Assembly (NCBI RefSeq): GCF_003610255.1
Contig: NZ_RAPS01000001.1
Coordinates: 6,041,001-6,105,000 of the forward strand
Length of the DNA stretch: 64,000 nt
Direction of reading: 5' to 3'
Source of the DNA: Streptomyces sp. TLI_171
GTDB lineage: Bacteria > Actinomycetota > Actinomycetes > Streptomycetales > Streptomycetaceae
Part shown: one piece after another, positions 34,485-47,200 of the stretch
How positions within the stretch are numbered: the first letter of the stretch is position 1
Layout: each line of letters begins with the position of its first letter
Translations under genes and position numbers: made by a program
The notes under the pieces: model-generated
What the model was told of the DNA's origin: nothing
The model's database searches: none
What the model saw: the letters and a program-made list of their open reading frames with translations, nothing else

Positions 34485-35534
34485 TCAGTGCTCGTCGGCC
34501 CGGCCGAGCGGCTGGCGCAGGACGGCCCGCTCCGCGGGAGTGGCGAATGCGGCGAAGGTCCACGGGGCGAGGGCCTGCGCGTCGGCCAGTTGGGCCAGCC
34601 CCAGTTCGACACAGCCGTCTGCGGCCACGGTTCGTCCGATGCGGATCAGGTACCGGCAGAGCACGTCCCGGGCGTCGTCGGCGGTCACCGCTCCGCGTGC
34701 CCGGGCGTCGGCCAACGCGTCCTCCAGTCCGGCGCGTTCGTTGACGCACCGCAGGCGGTTGAACTCGGCAAGGTCGCCGGCCTGCGCCCGGGAGGCGCTC
34801 CCGCCGGTCCGCGGTACCCGGTAGGAGGTCGGCGCGCCCTCGATCCGGTCGATCCTTGCCCCGCTGCCCAGGTATCGGAAGAGCGTGGCCACGTCCTCGC
34901 AGAACGGTGTCCGCGGGAACGGGTGGGCGACGGCGAGGGGCGTGCGAAGGTTGAGCGCCGAGGGGATGGCCAGGCAGTCGCGATCCACGGCCTGGGCCCG
35001 CCAGTGCTCGCGCCCGCGCAGCGGGGGTAGGGCCTGCTGGCGGCTGATCTCCCGCAGGGTGGGGAGCAGTTCGTCCTCCTGCCAGTCGGCTCCGTGCTCG
35101 TCCACGAAGGCGATGTCGAGGTAGGCGAGGTCCAGCGCGGGGTCGGAATCGAACGCGCTCCGCACTCGCCCGACCCGGTCCGGGTGGGCCAGGTCGTCTG
35201 CGTCGAGGAATGCCAGGAGCGGCACGCCGGCGGCGGCCGCAGCCGTGATCGCCAGATTCCGTGCCTGGCCGGCTCCGCCGTTCACGGGGGCGTGCAGGAC
35301 CGTCATCCGGTCGGGCAATCCGGCTGCGAGTTCGGCCAGCAGGGCCGCGGTCCCGGCGGCGGGGGAGTGGTCGTCCGTCAGGTACAGGTGCCAGTTCGGG
35401 TCGGTCTGGGCGCGGAGGGAGTCGAGGGTGCGGCACAGCGCGGCGCGGCGCCACGGGGTGCCGTCGTCGTAGTAGGGCATGACGAAGCCGACGGCTGGGA
35501 CGCCACCGGGCGGGGGGACGGCGGACGGTGTCAT
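34485..35534 (-). CDS. Family 2 glycosyltransferase
   Basis: A 349-aa soluble GT-A fold glycosyltransferase. The N-terminal strand GFVMPYYDDGTPWRR, the nucleotide-binding LTDDHS, the NGGAGQARNLA helix and the metal-binding DADD at residues 111-114 (LLAFLDADDLAHPDR) are typical of GT2. Acceptor-side candidates are the EDVATLFRYL segment (ED motif) and the C-terminal helical part. No membrane anchor is seen, so it is likely cytosolic or loosely bound. It lies 47 bp downstream of the HAD phosphatase on the same strand and is probably co-transcribed. Donor and acceptor sugars cannot be predicted. Confidence 0.88.
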   Translation of the reverse strand: MTPSAVPPPGGVPAVGFVMPYYDDGTPWRRAALCRTLDSLRAQTDPNWHLYLTDDHSPAAGTAALLAELAAGLPDRMTVLHAPVNGGAGQARNLAITAAAAAGVPLLAFLDADDLAHPDRVGRVRSAFDSDPALDLAYLDIAFVDEHGADWQEDELLPTLREISRQQALPPLRGREHWRAQAVDRDCLAIPSALNLRTPLAVAHPFPRTPFCEDVATLFRYLGSGARIDRIEGAPTSYRVPRTGGSASRAQAGDLAEFNRLRCVNERAGLEDALADARARGAVTADDARDVLCRYLIRIGRTVAADGCVELGLAQLADAQALAPWTFAAFATPAERAVLRQPLGRADEH

Positions 35535-35581
35535 GAGGTCTCCCGGTGTCGGGGCGAGGGCCGGAGGGCCGCCGGACGCGG

Positions 35582-36268
35582 TCAGGGTCTGCCGGCGAGT
35601 TGGGCGGCGACGGGGCGGAGCGTGCGCAGGACGAGGTTCACGCCTTGACCGGCAGGTTTTGTCAGCACCTCGACCGCGTCGAGGTTCTCCACCAGGACGT
35701 CGGCGTCGAGGAGTTGGTCCGCCCGGTGGGTGGTGGTCAATCCCACGGCCGTCATGCCGGCGGCCCGGGCGGCGCGTAGTCCGGCGGGTGCGTCCTCGAA
35801 GACCACGCAGTCCTCCGGGCGTACGCCGAGGCGGCGGGCGGCGATCAGGTAGGGCTCGGGGTCGGGTTTGCCCCGCAGGGTGTCGTCGGCGGTGACAAGG
35901 GTACCGATGGGCAGTGCGGCGTGGGTGAGTCGGGCCAGCGCGACCGTGAAGGCCGCGGAGGTGACGATCGCCCAGCGGTCGTGGGGCAGTGCGTGGAGCA
36001 GCCGAGCGGCACCGGGCAGGACCTCGCAGACCGGATCGGCCTCCTCCAGGTCCTCATAGTGCCCCACGGCGTCCGCAAGTAGGGCTGGAGGCAGGACCTC
36101 CGACGCGATGGCCGTGGCGGTACGGCCGAAGGTGCGGCCGAGGTCGATGACGCCCTCGGGCAGCCCGAACTCGGTGGACCATTGGCGCCAGCAGCGCATG
36201 ATGGCCGCGGTCGAGTCGATGAGCGTTCCGTCGTTGTCGAACAGGACAGCCTGGGCTCTCACGTGCAC
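35582..36268 (-). CDS. HAD-superfamily hydrolase (subfamily IA, phosphatase-like)
   Basis: A 228-aa protein starting at the GTG 36268, six bases after a GGAAGGAAG ribosome site; a longer frame exists but lacks this signal. HAD motif I is FDNDGTLIDS with Asp11 and Asp13. Motif II is the TSAAF strand, motif III the Lys in GKPDPEPY, and motif IV VVFEDAPAG. The helical cap between residues 20 and 90 is of the C1 type seen in phosphoglycolate- and sugar-phosphate phosphatases. It heads a two-gene operon with the glycosyltransferase, so a sugar-phosphate substrate is plausible. It is intact. Confidence 0.88.
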   Translation of the reverse strand: MHVRAQAVLFDNDGTLIDSTAAIMRCWRQWSTEFGLPEGVIDLGRTFGRTATAIASEVLPPALLADAVGHYEDLEEADPVCEVLPGAARLLHALPHDRWAIVTSAAFTVALARLTHAALPIGTLVTADDTLRGKPDPEPYLIAARRLGVRPEDCVVFEDAPAGLRAARAAGMTAVGLTTTHRADQLLDADVLVENLDAVEVLTKPAGQGVNLVLRTLRPVAAQLAGRP

Positions 36269-36296
36269 GGTGGACTTCCTTCCGGCCGGGGGGGAT

Positions 36297-36312
36297 ATGC
36301 GCATCTGCGCAT
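36297..36312. promoter_or_regulatory. Inverted repeat upstream of the HAD-glycosyltransferase pair
   Basis: The sequence atgcgca-tc-tgcgcat lies about 30 bases before the HAD start codon. Its position and twofold symmetry suit a repressor operator for the two-gene unit. No promoter boxes or adjacent regulator support it, so this is a weak call. Confidence 0.35.
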
Positions 36313-36556
36313 GCCGATGAAACTAGGCGTCCCGAGCGTGCGCCGGGTCGTGTGGGAGGACCACTGCCCGTGCGGCCCGTGAGGTGGGAATCAAGGGGCG
36401 GAATGCGCCCGGGTTCACTTCCGAGGCAGCGTTTTCACCGGCCTTCTACGTACAGTGAGGTGGAGCGAAGAGGGGCCGCTGCCCGGCAGCTACTCAGGTG
36501 GACTCGCCTTGTCTTTAGGTGCTGACGGGCCTTGATCCCTGCGGTACGACATCAAG

Positions 36557-37022
36557 GTGCGATACGCGCAAGGGTGGCGGGTTCATTGCCCGGGAGCAAC
36601 AGCGTCGGGAACGGATACGCTGGAGCCCGTTGAGCGGTTCGAACGTGGAAACGGCAACAGGCTGATCGCCGCTGACCTTCGGGTCACTGTGCGGTCGGTG
36701 CAGCGGTGGCGTCAGGCGAGGCGGTTCGGGCGGCTTGGAGCCGGGGCAGCAGTCGCTGCCGAAGCTGGGCGCACGCCAGTTCGTCAAGCTGGAGCGGGAG
36801 TTGGAGAAAGGGCCGTTGGTATATGGTTGGGAGGATCAACGGTGGACGCTGGCGCGGATCACGACGGTGATCGGTCGGCGGTTCCACGTCTCCTACACGG
36901 TCCGGGGCGTGTGGAACCTGATGCGGCGAACCGGCTGGTCGTGCCAGCAGTCGGTCTGCCGGGCGATCGAGGGTGCGGTCGAGGTGTGGAGGAAGCAGGT
37001 GTGGCCGCAGGTAAAAGCCTAG
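36557..37022 (+). pseudogene. IS630-family transposase orfA relic, frameshifted
   Basis: The first frame gives MRYAQG, then LEPVERFERGNGNRLIAADL and RVTVRSVQRWRQA, the helix-turn-helix start of IS630 transposases. From about 36735 the family continues in another frame: LPKLGARQFVKLERELEKGP, GWEDQRWTLARITTVIGRRF, VSYTVRGVWNLMRRTGWS and VEVWRKQVWPQVKA. So one frameshift interrupts the winged-helix half. The catalytic orfB half is absent. Confidence 0.85.
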
Positions 37023-37036
37023 TGCTGCAACGGTGC

Positions 37037-37724
37037 TTATCGTGACGAGGCTTCAGCTCTTGGGCTGTGGCCTCGTCTCATGTAGTGGCTGGTCCGGGCC
37101 TGGTGTTGGCGTCGGCGGCGCCGGCGGGACCTGTGCAGGACGTGTGCGGTGCTGCGGTGGACAGGCCTGGGGAGACCGGTGATCAGCCGGCGGATCTCGG
37201 GGACGGTGAGGGGGAACAGGTCTGGCATTCGAGCCGGTCCGGCCCATTTTCGAGCTGTTGCACCCGCACCACGGCGAGGTAGGCATGGGCGGCTATGGTC
37301 AGAGTGATGTGCCTGGTGCCGGCCCGGGTAGCGGCGGACCTGGTGGTCGTCCAGACCGCACTGGCCTTTCGCGGTCTGGAAGCACTCCTCGATCGTCCAG
37401 CGGGCGCCCGCGACGGCGATCAGCTCGTTGAGTGTGGCGTCGGCGGGCGCGTATGCGATGTAGTAGGCGATCTTCGCGGGATCGGTGATGCTGCGGCGGG
37501 CCAGGAGCCAGTGCCTGCGGTCGGGGCGGTGCCAGGGCCGGACCTCCACGCGCGCCCGGTCGTAGATCCGCAGGCCCTGGGCGCCTTCGCCGCACGACCC
37601 GCGCTTCCACTTCTGCCTGTGCAGGCCGGCCGTCAGGTCGTGCAGACGACGGTCCATGGCCCATCGGGTGACGACGGTGTCGTGGCTGGTGGTGGCCACG
37701 ACGTGGAAGATGTCGGCCTGCTCC
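37037..37724 (-). pseudogene. IS701-type transposase C-terminal fragment
   Basis: Reads FHVVATTSHDTVVTRWAMDR in one frame, then HWLLARRSITDPAKIAYYIAYAPADATL, ARWTIEECFQTAKGQCGLDDHQVRRYP with the Glu motif. The end continues in a shifted frame with CNSSKMGRTGSNARPV-type residues. The 5' part is missing and the frame is broken after HQVRRYP. It is directly joined to an ISAs1 piece at about 37725. Confidence 0.82.
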
Positions 37725-37943
37725 AGCCGCGATCGCGGTAAGGGATTTTGCGCCGGCCCGCACTGCGCACGCGGCGAGCGCGAGAACGACGACGAGGGGA
37801 TGGCGGTGCCCCTTGGCCCGGCGCGGATCGGTCACCGCTGCCGGGCGGTCCGGCAGCCGCGGCTGTTCCCCGGGCTCGGCAGGCCGGGCGTCGGCGAGCC
37901 GGCCGAGGCCGGCACGCACAGGCGATGACGATCGGGCAGGCAC
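37725..37943 (-). pseudogene. ISAs1-family transposase N-terminal fragment
   Basis: Encodes VPARSSSPVRAGLGRLADAR, then VTDPRRAKGHRHPLVVVLALAACAVRAGAKSLTAI, the ISAs1 N-terminus. It is cut off by the IS701-type fragment. Upstream (37944-37990) lies an ISAs1-like left-end sequence ending ccgtgcctgcc that also occurs near 27600 and, in part, near 63735. It is a relic. Confidence 0.82.
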
Positions 37944-37990
37944 CGTCTTCCGTCGTGGTGATCAGGGACTCGACGCCTCATGATCACCGG

Positions 37991-38297
37991 AGACCGTGCC
38001 TGCCTCCCCTTCGGAACCAGCCGGCGAACCTCGCAACCACGTCAGCAGCCTGAACCGACAGCAAAACGGACAGCCCGCTTGAGCGACGCCACCCCGGCCA
38101 CGCCGCCAAGCTGGACGCGACCGTCATCTTCACCAGAACATCTGGTCGATGGGGAACACTTCGAGGCTCCGGAGGGCACTACAACAGTATTGTTTCAACA
38201 GCGTATCTTGTGAATCTGTGACTGGCATGCAGAATCAGACAAGATCAGCAAGTCGGGATCTAAACCTACCCGGATAATGCCGCAGGAACGGTGAGTG
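37991..38297 (+). promoter_or_regulatory. Leader of the 3,188-aa giant gene
   Basis: About 300 bases with no gene. The proximal 130 bases are clearly lower in GC than the surroundings. The homologous giant genes at 10564 and 14420 have an unrelated G-rich leader, so the control regions of this family are not conserved. An AGGA lies 11 bases before the ATG. No confident promoter was identified. Confidence 0.35.
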
Positions 38298-41200
38298 ATG
38301 GCGGAGCCATCGATTGGGCGCGACTCTGTTCTGGACGTTCTGATGCTCATGTTGACGGGTACGCATTTCCCCCAGGCGAGTGCGACGTTGGCGCAGGAGT
38401 CGTCGGAGGGTCTGGCGCGGGTCGCCACGATGGTCCGAGATCTTGAGGCGGGTATAGACGACTCAATTCGTCACGCGGCACGGCATCTGCCTGACCAGAC
38501 GCGCGAGCATTACATCAGAGCGATGCGGCAGTTCACCGATAGTGGGGGTGGGCTGTTGCGCAGGGTACGCGACCAGGTGGATGCGGTATCGGGAGGGCAA
38601 AACAGTCAGGCCTCGCAGATTTTCGAGGCCAAGGCGGAAATGATCGCCGAGTTGGTCCAGTTGTTTGTCGAACTTGTCGTGCTCGAGATGCTCGAGCCCT
38701 TCTTCCCCACTTGGTCCGCCGCCCAGCGGGCGTTTCGGATGGCCCGTGCGCGGGTGAGGTTGCTGTTGCAAATAGCCCGGCTTACGCAGCTCGCCAAACT
38801 GGGCGTAGCTGCCACCTTCGAGGCGCTGTCGGAGTCGATCACGAGCTTCGCCGCTCAGACATACATGATCAATGGTGCGCCCCAGAAGCTACGCCGAAAT
38901 AAGTACGACTGGAGGAACATCGGGCAAGCCGCCGCGGTCGGCGCGTTCATAGGCGGTCTGCACCGTCCAACGCACGAGATAGTCTCCGGAAGCGCTTTTA
39001 TGAAGGCCGTAACCGGGGACGCCAAGTTTGGGTTCGAGCTAAACAATCCGTGGACCATCGGAACAAATGCGGCCACCGAAGGGTTGCTTGAGAGTGTCGC
39101 CACAGCGGCGATCTTCGGCGGCTTCAGTTTGGTGGGGTTCCTCGGCTCTGCGGTCAGCAGCGCCTCTGAGCATTTCATCTCACAGGGTGTGGAGGGCTTG
39201 AAGAACGTTCTGGGCCTGGACAAGGGCTACGACCCCGTCGGTCCGCGCGGTGCTCTCAATCATCCTCCCGCCTCCACCCTCGCCAGGCCTGCCACGCTGC
39301 CCCCATTGGGGTTGATCGCCACTACCGAGCCCGCGGACACTGCTGCCATCGCCACCAAACCCGCTACGGTCACTGCCCAGGACACGGCCGCGCACAACCC
39401 AGTGGAAACCGACCCCCCTGCTACGGCCAGTGCCGGCCGGCAGGAAGCCACGAGAGTGGCGGACCGGAGCACCAGACTCGCCGACAGGGCCATTCCCGTT
39501 GCAGCCCCCGCCGACACCGGCCGGACCAGTTCACCAGCACCTTCGCCGCGCGTGCTGGTGACTAACGCATTGGGCGCCGCTGCCAAGGTGGGCAGCGCCC
39601 CTGCAGCCGACAGCGCGATTTTGTCGGGTCCGGTCCGACAGAACACTGGCCCTCAAGACCGGACCGGCGATGCGGCAAACAGCAGTAAGACGGTGTCCCT
39701 CCCCATCACCGCGACAGGCTCCAGCCCGGCGAAAACCCAGACCGCACCCACTACCGATACAACTAGAACACAGGCCCCCACGCCCACCGCCCCAACACCC
39801 CAGAGCCGGCTCGGGCAGGAGCAGCGGCAGCCATGGGCGGCCCTGCCGCCCATGGCTGTGGCGAATTCGTCGGACCTCAACCGCACTGCCCTCCCCGCGT
39901 CCCGTTCCGAGGGCCTCACCAACGGTCCTGATCGCCTCGTTGGGTGTGAAGAAACGGCGCGGGCTGGTGAGCTGCAGCCCCGGGCCGAGGCTGAGCGCGT
40001 GCTCACCGCCCTGACTGGAAATCCTTCCGCGGTCGACAAGGACATATCCGACCTGGACACCGCCAGCGGTGTCGGTGCCGAGGTCCTCACAGTGTCGGCA
40101 CTACCGAGGCTGCCAACGGAACCTGAAAATCAAGCCGATTTGGAGAAGAGTGATGGGGAACCGGTTGCCGAGATCCCAGCCTTGCCCACCCATAGGCAGG
40201 GGGATACCAGCGCCCGGGCGCACTCCCGCTTTGACCTCGGTCACGTCCCCGAACTCGACGCCGGTTTGAACGATGGCTCCGAGACGGGCAAGGACAGAAG
40301 CGCGGGGTTTAATGCTCCTTACCCAGCCGTCGATGTGGAGGCCCTTGACAAAGACTTCGCCACCGACTCGGTCGACGCATGGGTTTTGTGGTCGGGCCTG
40401 AAGGAGGAAGTTGGCGATACCGAAGCCGCAGCCCTAGTGGCCGAGGCGTACCGAGCCGCCACACGCTCCAGATCCGAGATGTCCCGACGCGTGGTGATCG
40501 GAGACAACGATGAATTGCGCACACGACGCCTCCACGCTCTGCGGACCGCCCACGAACTGCACCGGGCTCCGGACAGGACCCGGGCCGCCCTGACCGCGTG
40601 CACGGCCCCCGGGAATCAGTGGTCGGGCTTGCCCGGCGGCGCCCAGAGCACGGGCCGGGTCTGGCCGGGCGACAGCGCGGGACCCTCGACCACACAGGAG
40701 ACGTCAACTGCTGCCCAGGGCCCGGTGGCCGGGCCCTCCATTAGCCGGACCACCACCGGCCCCGCTGGCCTCGCCAGTAGTGAAGGGTCAGCGCGGGCGG
40801 CTGAGCTGAAGTCCGTGACGACGGCCAGGACCGTGTTCGCCGCGCTGACCGGAAAACCGCTCACCACCCAGACGGTTCAATCGTTGCAGACTGTCGGCGA
40901 CGACACGTCCGACCTGGAAACCGTCAGCATCGCCACTGCCATGCCGGCACTGTCGGCAGAACCCGACAACCCGCCATCTGAATCGCCTGAGAACGGACCG
41001 GCGGACAGCAGCACAGCCGAACGGCCGGGCGCCGCCTCCCAAACTAATCAAGATCAGCTGGACCATGGGGCTGTGCCGGCGGTATCGGACACCGTGGCTG
41101 CGGATCCGACACACGCCACCCAGGCACCCAAAGCAGGGGAGCCAGCCGCCGGCCCCTGGAGCCCTCCGATTCGACAGCCCGTTCCGACCATCGTTGTCTT

Positions 41201-44200
41201 CGCAGATAGCCTCGATCAGAATGAAAACCGAGAGCAAAGAGTTCCATCGACGCTGGCCCAACGTGTGCTTGCCGCGCTGTCTGGCGCGACCCTAGCGAAC
41301 GGGACCACTGCATTGGGGTCGACCGATGGGGCGGGGGGCATAGGAGCCAATCGCGAGAATGGCTCCTATGTCGACACACCTCTCGCAACATCGTTCGGCC
41401 GTCGTCCCGGATCCTCCTCCGATCAGCTGTTTCCCGACGAATCTGGTGCCGCACGGACCTCGGAAGAGGCCGAGCTGATCGTGCCGTCGGGAACTCCCCA
41501 CTCTCTGGTGAAATCGATACCGGAGCGAGGCCTGCCGGAGACGTTCATCGTCACTCGCAGGGATTCCGGAGGGTCTGGCTTCGGCTTTCCCGACGCCGTG
41601 GCAGCACCCCTCACGCCCCTAGACGCCGTTGCACAGTCCGCCCTGCCTCGTACTGGCGTAGAGACGAATGCCGCCTCCGGCTCCGCGGAGGCGGCCGGCG
41701 TTGTCCCGTCCGCAGTGCACTCGGCGAATCTGCCACCATTCCGCGCGGAGCAGCCCGACGAAAGCTTCCACCCTACTGAGCAACCCTCACATCACGCACA
41801 GGACACCGTGGCGGCCACCCCTGTTTCCCCGTCTGCAACGAAATACGCTGGGAATCCCGAGTCGCAAAGCACCCTGAAGGAGAGAACTGACAAACTTCCC
41901 ACCACGGATAGGGCGGAACACCAAGCAGACGCTCGTACCGAAGCTGCGCATCCCCCTACCGACGCACTGGGACGGCTTAGCTCGGAGAGTCAGGCACCGG
42001 AACCACCAACACCCTACGCTACCGCCGTGTCACGTGCACTGCCCCAGCTAGGGATTTTCGAGTACCCGCCTGCGGTACGAATGGCGAGCGAGCAGCGTGC
42101 TGTACCCACGGACCTTACTGGGCGCGACGTGCACGACCTATCGCCTGGGTTGCGTGGGCCGCTCCGTGTGAACCGCGTGCGGGTCCACCCGGCGGTGCAG
42201 AGCATCGGCATCCCGCGCGGCGACCTGCCGGTCGGTCCCGTGATGGCGGTCCTAAGAACCCAGGCCGCGGCCGAAAGCCTAGAAGTGCCGGATGCATTCT
42301 GGGATCGGCTACCTCGGACTCTACTTGCCAACTACCGCTACTTGCTTGCATCAGAAAACGTGACCTACATATCGGGCCTGCCAATCATGATCGTGCCTGG
42401 ATTTGAGGCACTGATTACATTGAGGTTGAACAGTCCGAAACCTGTGCCAGACGGAGCAACGCTGACTGCGGTCGAGGAAGTGGAGGAGGATGGGAGAGGC
42501 GGGGACCAGGACAGCGATCCATCGAACGCGAGCCAGGCGAAAGGAACCGAAGGAATCAATGCTGTTTTCAGGACTGGTGCCAACACTCACACGAAATTTG
42601 GCTCGACCTCCAACTTCCGTGCATCTGTTGGTGTCAACTTCGGGATCGGTACCGGCGGCATAGTCGCCACGGTGGGAGCTGGTATCGGGGTAGCGACAGG
42701 GGTCGGAATCGATCGCTCCACCACGGCGGTCATGGACGCCGAGGGGGGAAACGTTGAGGACAATCGGGTCGACCATGACCTGGTTGCCTACAAAACAGAG
42801 TGGCAGGTGCGGATACGCAGGAGCGCCTCTATCTCGTGGACCGAAGCTGCCCACATCACCTGCCCTGTCCAGGATCGGCTGCTTGTCTATGTGCCCCGAC
42901 CCTACCTGATGGACCCGTCTCTGAATCAGGTAGTCCGGACCGCGAGCCTACCTTCGAGCTTCCCATCCCACTACTACGCCTCAGGGCTGACTAGCCTGCC
43001 CACACTGGTCGACGAAATCCTCGCTGCGCTCACCGGGCAGGGACTCACCGTGGAACTGGCCGGAATTACCTACAGCGAGCTTGTACAGCTGATCGGACGC
43101 CTGGACGTACACCTGGACGAATCGACTGATGGCGGCTACACACTAATGATTCACGACAAGAGAGGGCGGCCGATCGCCCACATCGTCGTTCGGAGCGAGC
43201 TCCAGGGCAAGCCAGAGAGGGTGGGCGCCGCCAGTCGGGTAGCGCATCTTGAGAGCGTGCGGACTGGAATCAGGGGCACTGGGGGAAGCCAGACCTCCAC
43301 GGACGCAACCACGCTGACCTTTCCCCAGGTCGACGTCGGCCTCCATCCCATGCCCCTGAACCCCGGCTTCGGGCTGGGCTTCTCTGCGGCACTGGCCTGG
43401 ACCTGGGCCTCCTCGGCCGGCAACAGCACCGGGCGGACGGGTTTGTGGGTGAGCGTACCCCGCAGCGACAGCCATACAGTCGCCTACCGCCTGGCAGTGC
43501 GCCACCGAGCCACTGTTACCGCGGTCGGCCGCGAAGCAACAGACACACCGTGGGTGGAGGGCACAGCTGTGGTCCGATTTCGCGAGGAGGACGCCTTCCG
43601 ACTCGGCCTGCCCATTGACGCAACCGCAGTGCTGCGAGGGGAATGGCAAACCGTCGAGAATGACAAGGCGACCGAGGGCCCAGCGCTATTGGCATCCACG
43701 GCACCACAAACGCTTCCCCCTGAAACAAAATTGCGCGACATGGAACTCCTCAACGCCCCTACACCGCTCGTTCCCGATCACCTGGAGTCGCGCCGGGGTG
43801 TCGGCATGGGCCTGGTCGAGATTGATGAGTCCGTCACACGAGCCGTCCACGCCTTTATCGCCACCCAACTGCGAGAACAGGGATTCCTCCCTCCGACCGA
43901 GATGCCCCAGAACGTAATGTGGTGGGAGCACGCAGATCTGTGGGAGAACGAGGCCCTTCTGAAGAAATTTATCTCCCGGCGCGGTTTTGAGAGCCACTAC
44001 GACGAAATCCACCAGGACGACGGAATGTCTCTCAAGTTGTACCGCTATCGAACCTTCCTGGGAATAGCGGTAGACGTCGACGAAGCCACCATCTACATCC
44101 ACGGTCACAAGGGCGAGGGTGACCAGATCTACTTCAGAGGCGTTGCGGACAACTACCACGTCGTCAACCTGTCAATGGGAATGGACACGGCCGGGCAGTC

Positions 44201-47200
44201 GCTGGCCGGACGGCGCGAGGTTAGCCTGAACGCTAGGCTCAGAACCCCTTACCGTCGACTTCAGTCTGCCTCTGTGGGGATCGGCGTCCGGCACGCCGTC
44301 GGCGCCGCGCAATCCTCCACCACCTTCACCAGCATGCCGTCCCTTCTCGAATCCCCTGGAAAGGTGGACGTCTTCGACGTTCACAGTACCGTCACTGTAT
44401 CCATCCACTACCAGCACTCTGGACTTCGGGGGCGGATCGGCATCGGACGGCGCAACTCGCCCTCGCCGACCTTCCCTCTGACTGCTCGAATTCGCACGCC
44501 CACGATGGCTAACGACTTTCCTCCGATAGATCCAGGGTGTACGAACACTCCAATCGACATCCTCGAGAGCGGCGTCGTCTCCTACCTGGACACCACCGGG
44601 CTCCGTGAGGCTGCGCGGAACGCAGTCAAGGACCTGGTCGGCCCGCAGGGTGCGGCAGATGAGGAGATAAATAACTTCGCGGGCGGTACCTCGGTCCGCG
44701 CCCACATCGGAGCGATCCTGAGCGGAACCTACACCAGCGATATTTTTGTGGATCCTGGCCTGTTCCGCGATACGTACGGCATGGTGGACATAAGCGCCAC
44801 CCTACGTCCGAGCGAGTTTGCAGGCGTTACCAGTGGACCCTTCGTCATGGGCCAAATCAAGCTCGGACTGAACATCGGTGGCACTAGCCACAACAGGTCA
44901 ACTGGACTTTTTTGGAATCAGGCTGAATTTTCTGTCGGCGACTCTTTCAATCACGGACAAAGTTCCGCCGCCAAAGCAGGATGGTCCGTGTCCCGGAACT
45001 GGAACTGGAACAGCAGCCGAGGCGGAACTCGGACCGGAGGAACGGAGCGCATCCAGCTCTCCTTTGATCGCGCCTACGCATTCCGAACACTGGTGGACTT
45101 CCGTGTCCAAGGCCGGCAGGAAAAGTCTGGCAAATTCGCGCCAGCTTCGTACCATCGGCCGTCGGCGCGACGCGTTGACTCGAACCGACTGGTGTACCTA
45201 CTCCCGGAACCTGAGGCATTGCGTAGATACGCTCAGGGCGTAGTGCCGATTCCAATCAAACAGTTGTCTGACGTTCTGGCGCGCTGGGCCGAGGGAGAAC
45301 TAAAACTGGACGGAGACACTGTCGCTGGCATCCTACTTCGTTGGGCAAAGGGCAACGCGCCTCTTCCTAGAGAGGAAAGGCTTGAGACCATTGCAGAGAC
45401 CAATGTAACCCGGGGCTCGAAATTCTCGCAGGAGATCCGCGCGGCAGTTGAAACACTACGCGTCAGGCACTGCAACGGTACTTTGCCAGTACGCGACTCC
45501 CGCATCCGCCGCGACTTTCTGGCTGAGTTCGCGGCCGAGCTCGATCCTCCCGTACCTGTTCAAGTCCGACTGCCGGAATATTTGCTTCGCCGGGATCGTG
45601 GCGGTAATGTTCTTGGCCATAGCGGCATCACCACTCTGCGGTACGATCAACCTGTCAGTGGCGAGCGGACCTCCACTCTGGAACTGGTCAAGAGCCAGCT
45701 CAGGAAGGCCGCCCCCGGCCTGATCACGGCTGACGTCGTAGCTTGGGGTGCGGACGGTCGACAGATCGGCCGACTCCAGGGCGGCATTGATGCCCTCCAA
45801 TCCCTGTTCGCCCAAGGCCGCGACCAGGTGCTGCTGGACGATATGCTGGCCGAGGGTGGGATCGTTTTGTCTTTCACCAACCCAATTGGGTGGAACCTTG
45901 GGGATCACGTACGAGTTCGAATCTGGGCCGAGTTTGTCGGAAATGCCAAAATCGGTGAGCTCGTCGAAAATTCCGGAATCGAAACCTACACTCACGGTTA
46001 CACGCAGCAATCCCAGAGCCACTCGATCGCCTCAGGACAGAGTGTCAACCTTGGGCAGGTCACAGTCGGGGGGCTGCACGCGGGCGGCTCAGGTGGCCTG
46101 GCCTTCTCCCAAGGAGAGGCCCAAGCCGTCTCCAGGACACACGACAACACCGTGGAACGCACTGCCTACACGTGGAACGGCTACTATCCTGTCGAAATCC
46201 GCCAGCGTATCCATGTGGAGGTCGACCGAGTCGACGCCCGGCCTTCCTCGTTGCGAGCCATGGCCACCGCGCTCTACCGCAGAGCAGCTGGGCTCTCATT
46301 CCCCGCACCACTTCATGTCGAGGCCATGGCAACGCTGATCCTCCAAGTGCCAAAAGGGCTCGCCGAAATCGCACCGAACCCACCAAATCCGGGTCGCGTA
46401 CGAAGCTTGCGAAAGATCCCGGCGCTTCCGCACGATGCGTACTTTGTGGGTGCACTACTGGACGACATCAAGCCGGTCGCAAACCGATTGCTAGTCGAGG
46501 TATTCGGCCGAGAGGCAGACCATCTGGGCCCGCTTCAGGTACTGCTCTCACGCAGCCAGCTCATTGGCCACATGCACGAAGCCGTCGGCGGCAAGAGCTA
46601 CCTCGTTGCCGAGGATCTTTTCGCGCCGGGCAGCTCACCGAACCGCGCGGCGGTCTGGCTTACGGGTGATCTTTATGACCTCCAGACGCTGGGGGTGATC
46701 GAAGGCTCGGGCACCGGGCGCTACGCCAAGGAATCCCACGCGACCAGCATGTTCCACGGTGCCAACCGGCTGCGTCCTTCCGTCAACGTTAACTTGACCG
46801 GATCGGGAACCCTGAACGAGTACACCCCCCATCCGGCTTCCTCAATGAACCCAGGCAGCGGCCTGAGTCGGTCCACCAGTGCCGGAGAAACCGATGCAGG
46901 GGGTCGAAGCTTTCGCCACGAACAACATGCTAAACAGCAGGGCCGGCTTCACCTAGTCCGCATGCGTGGCAAGTTCTGGCTGGAGGCTACGAAATATCGG
47001 GAGCACTGGCTCCCGCTAGAACGCACCACCGGAAGGCACTTCCGAAGCAGCCCAGTCACCGGTGACGTTTACGCCGAGATTCCGGAGGATGAACTATACG
47101 AGATGATCGACCGAGGAGCGCCCAATGACGCTCAGCTTCCCGCCCACGCCTGGCGACACCTTGATGCCTCTCAAGAGCACCTCGAACTGCTGCCGCTCCT

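Noticed and set aside
38187..38215. Candidate -35/-10 boxes before the 3,188-aa gene
   Set aside because: The best TTGTTT and TATCTT-like boxes are only about eight bases apart, which is too close for a normal promoter.
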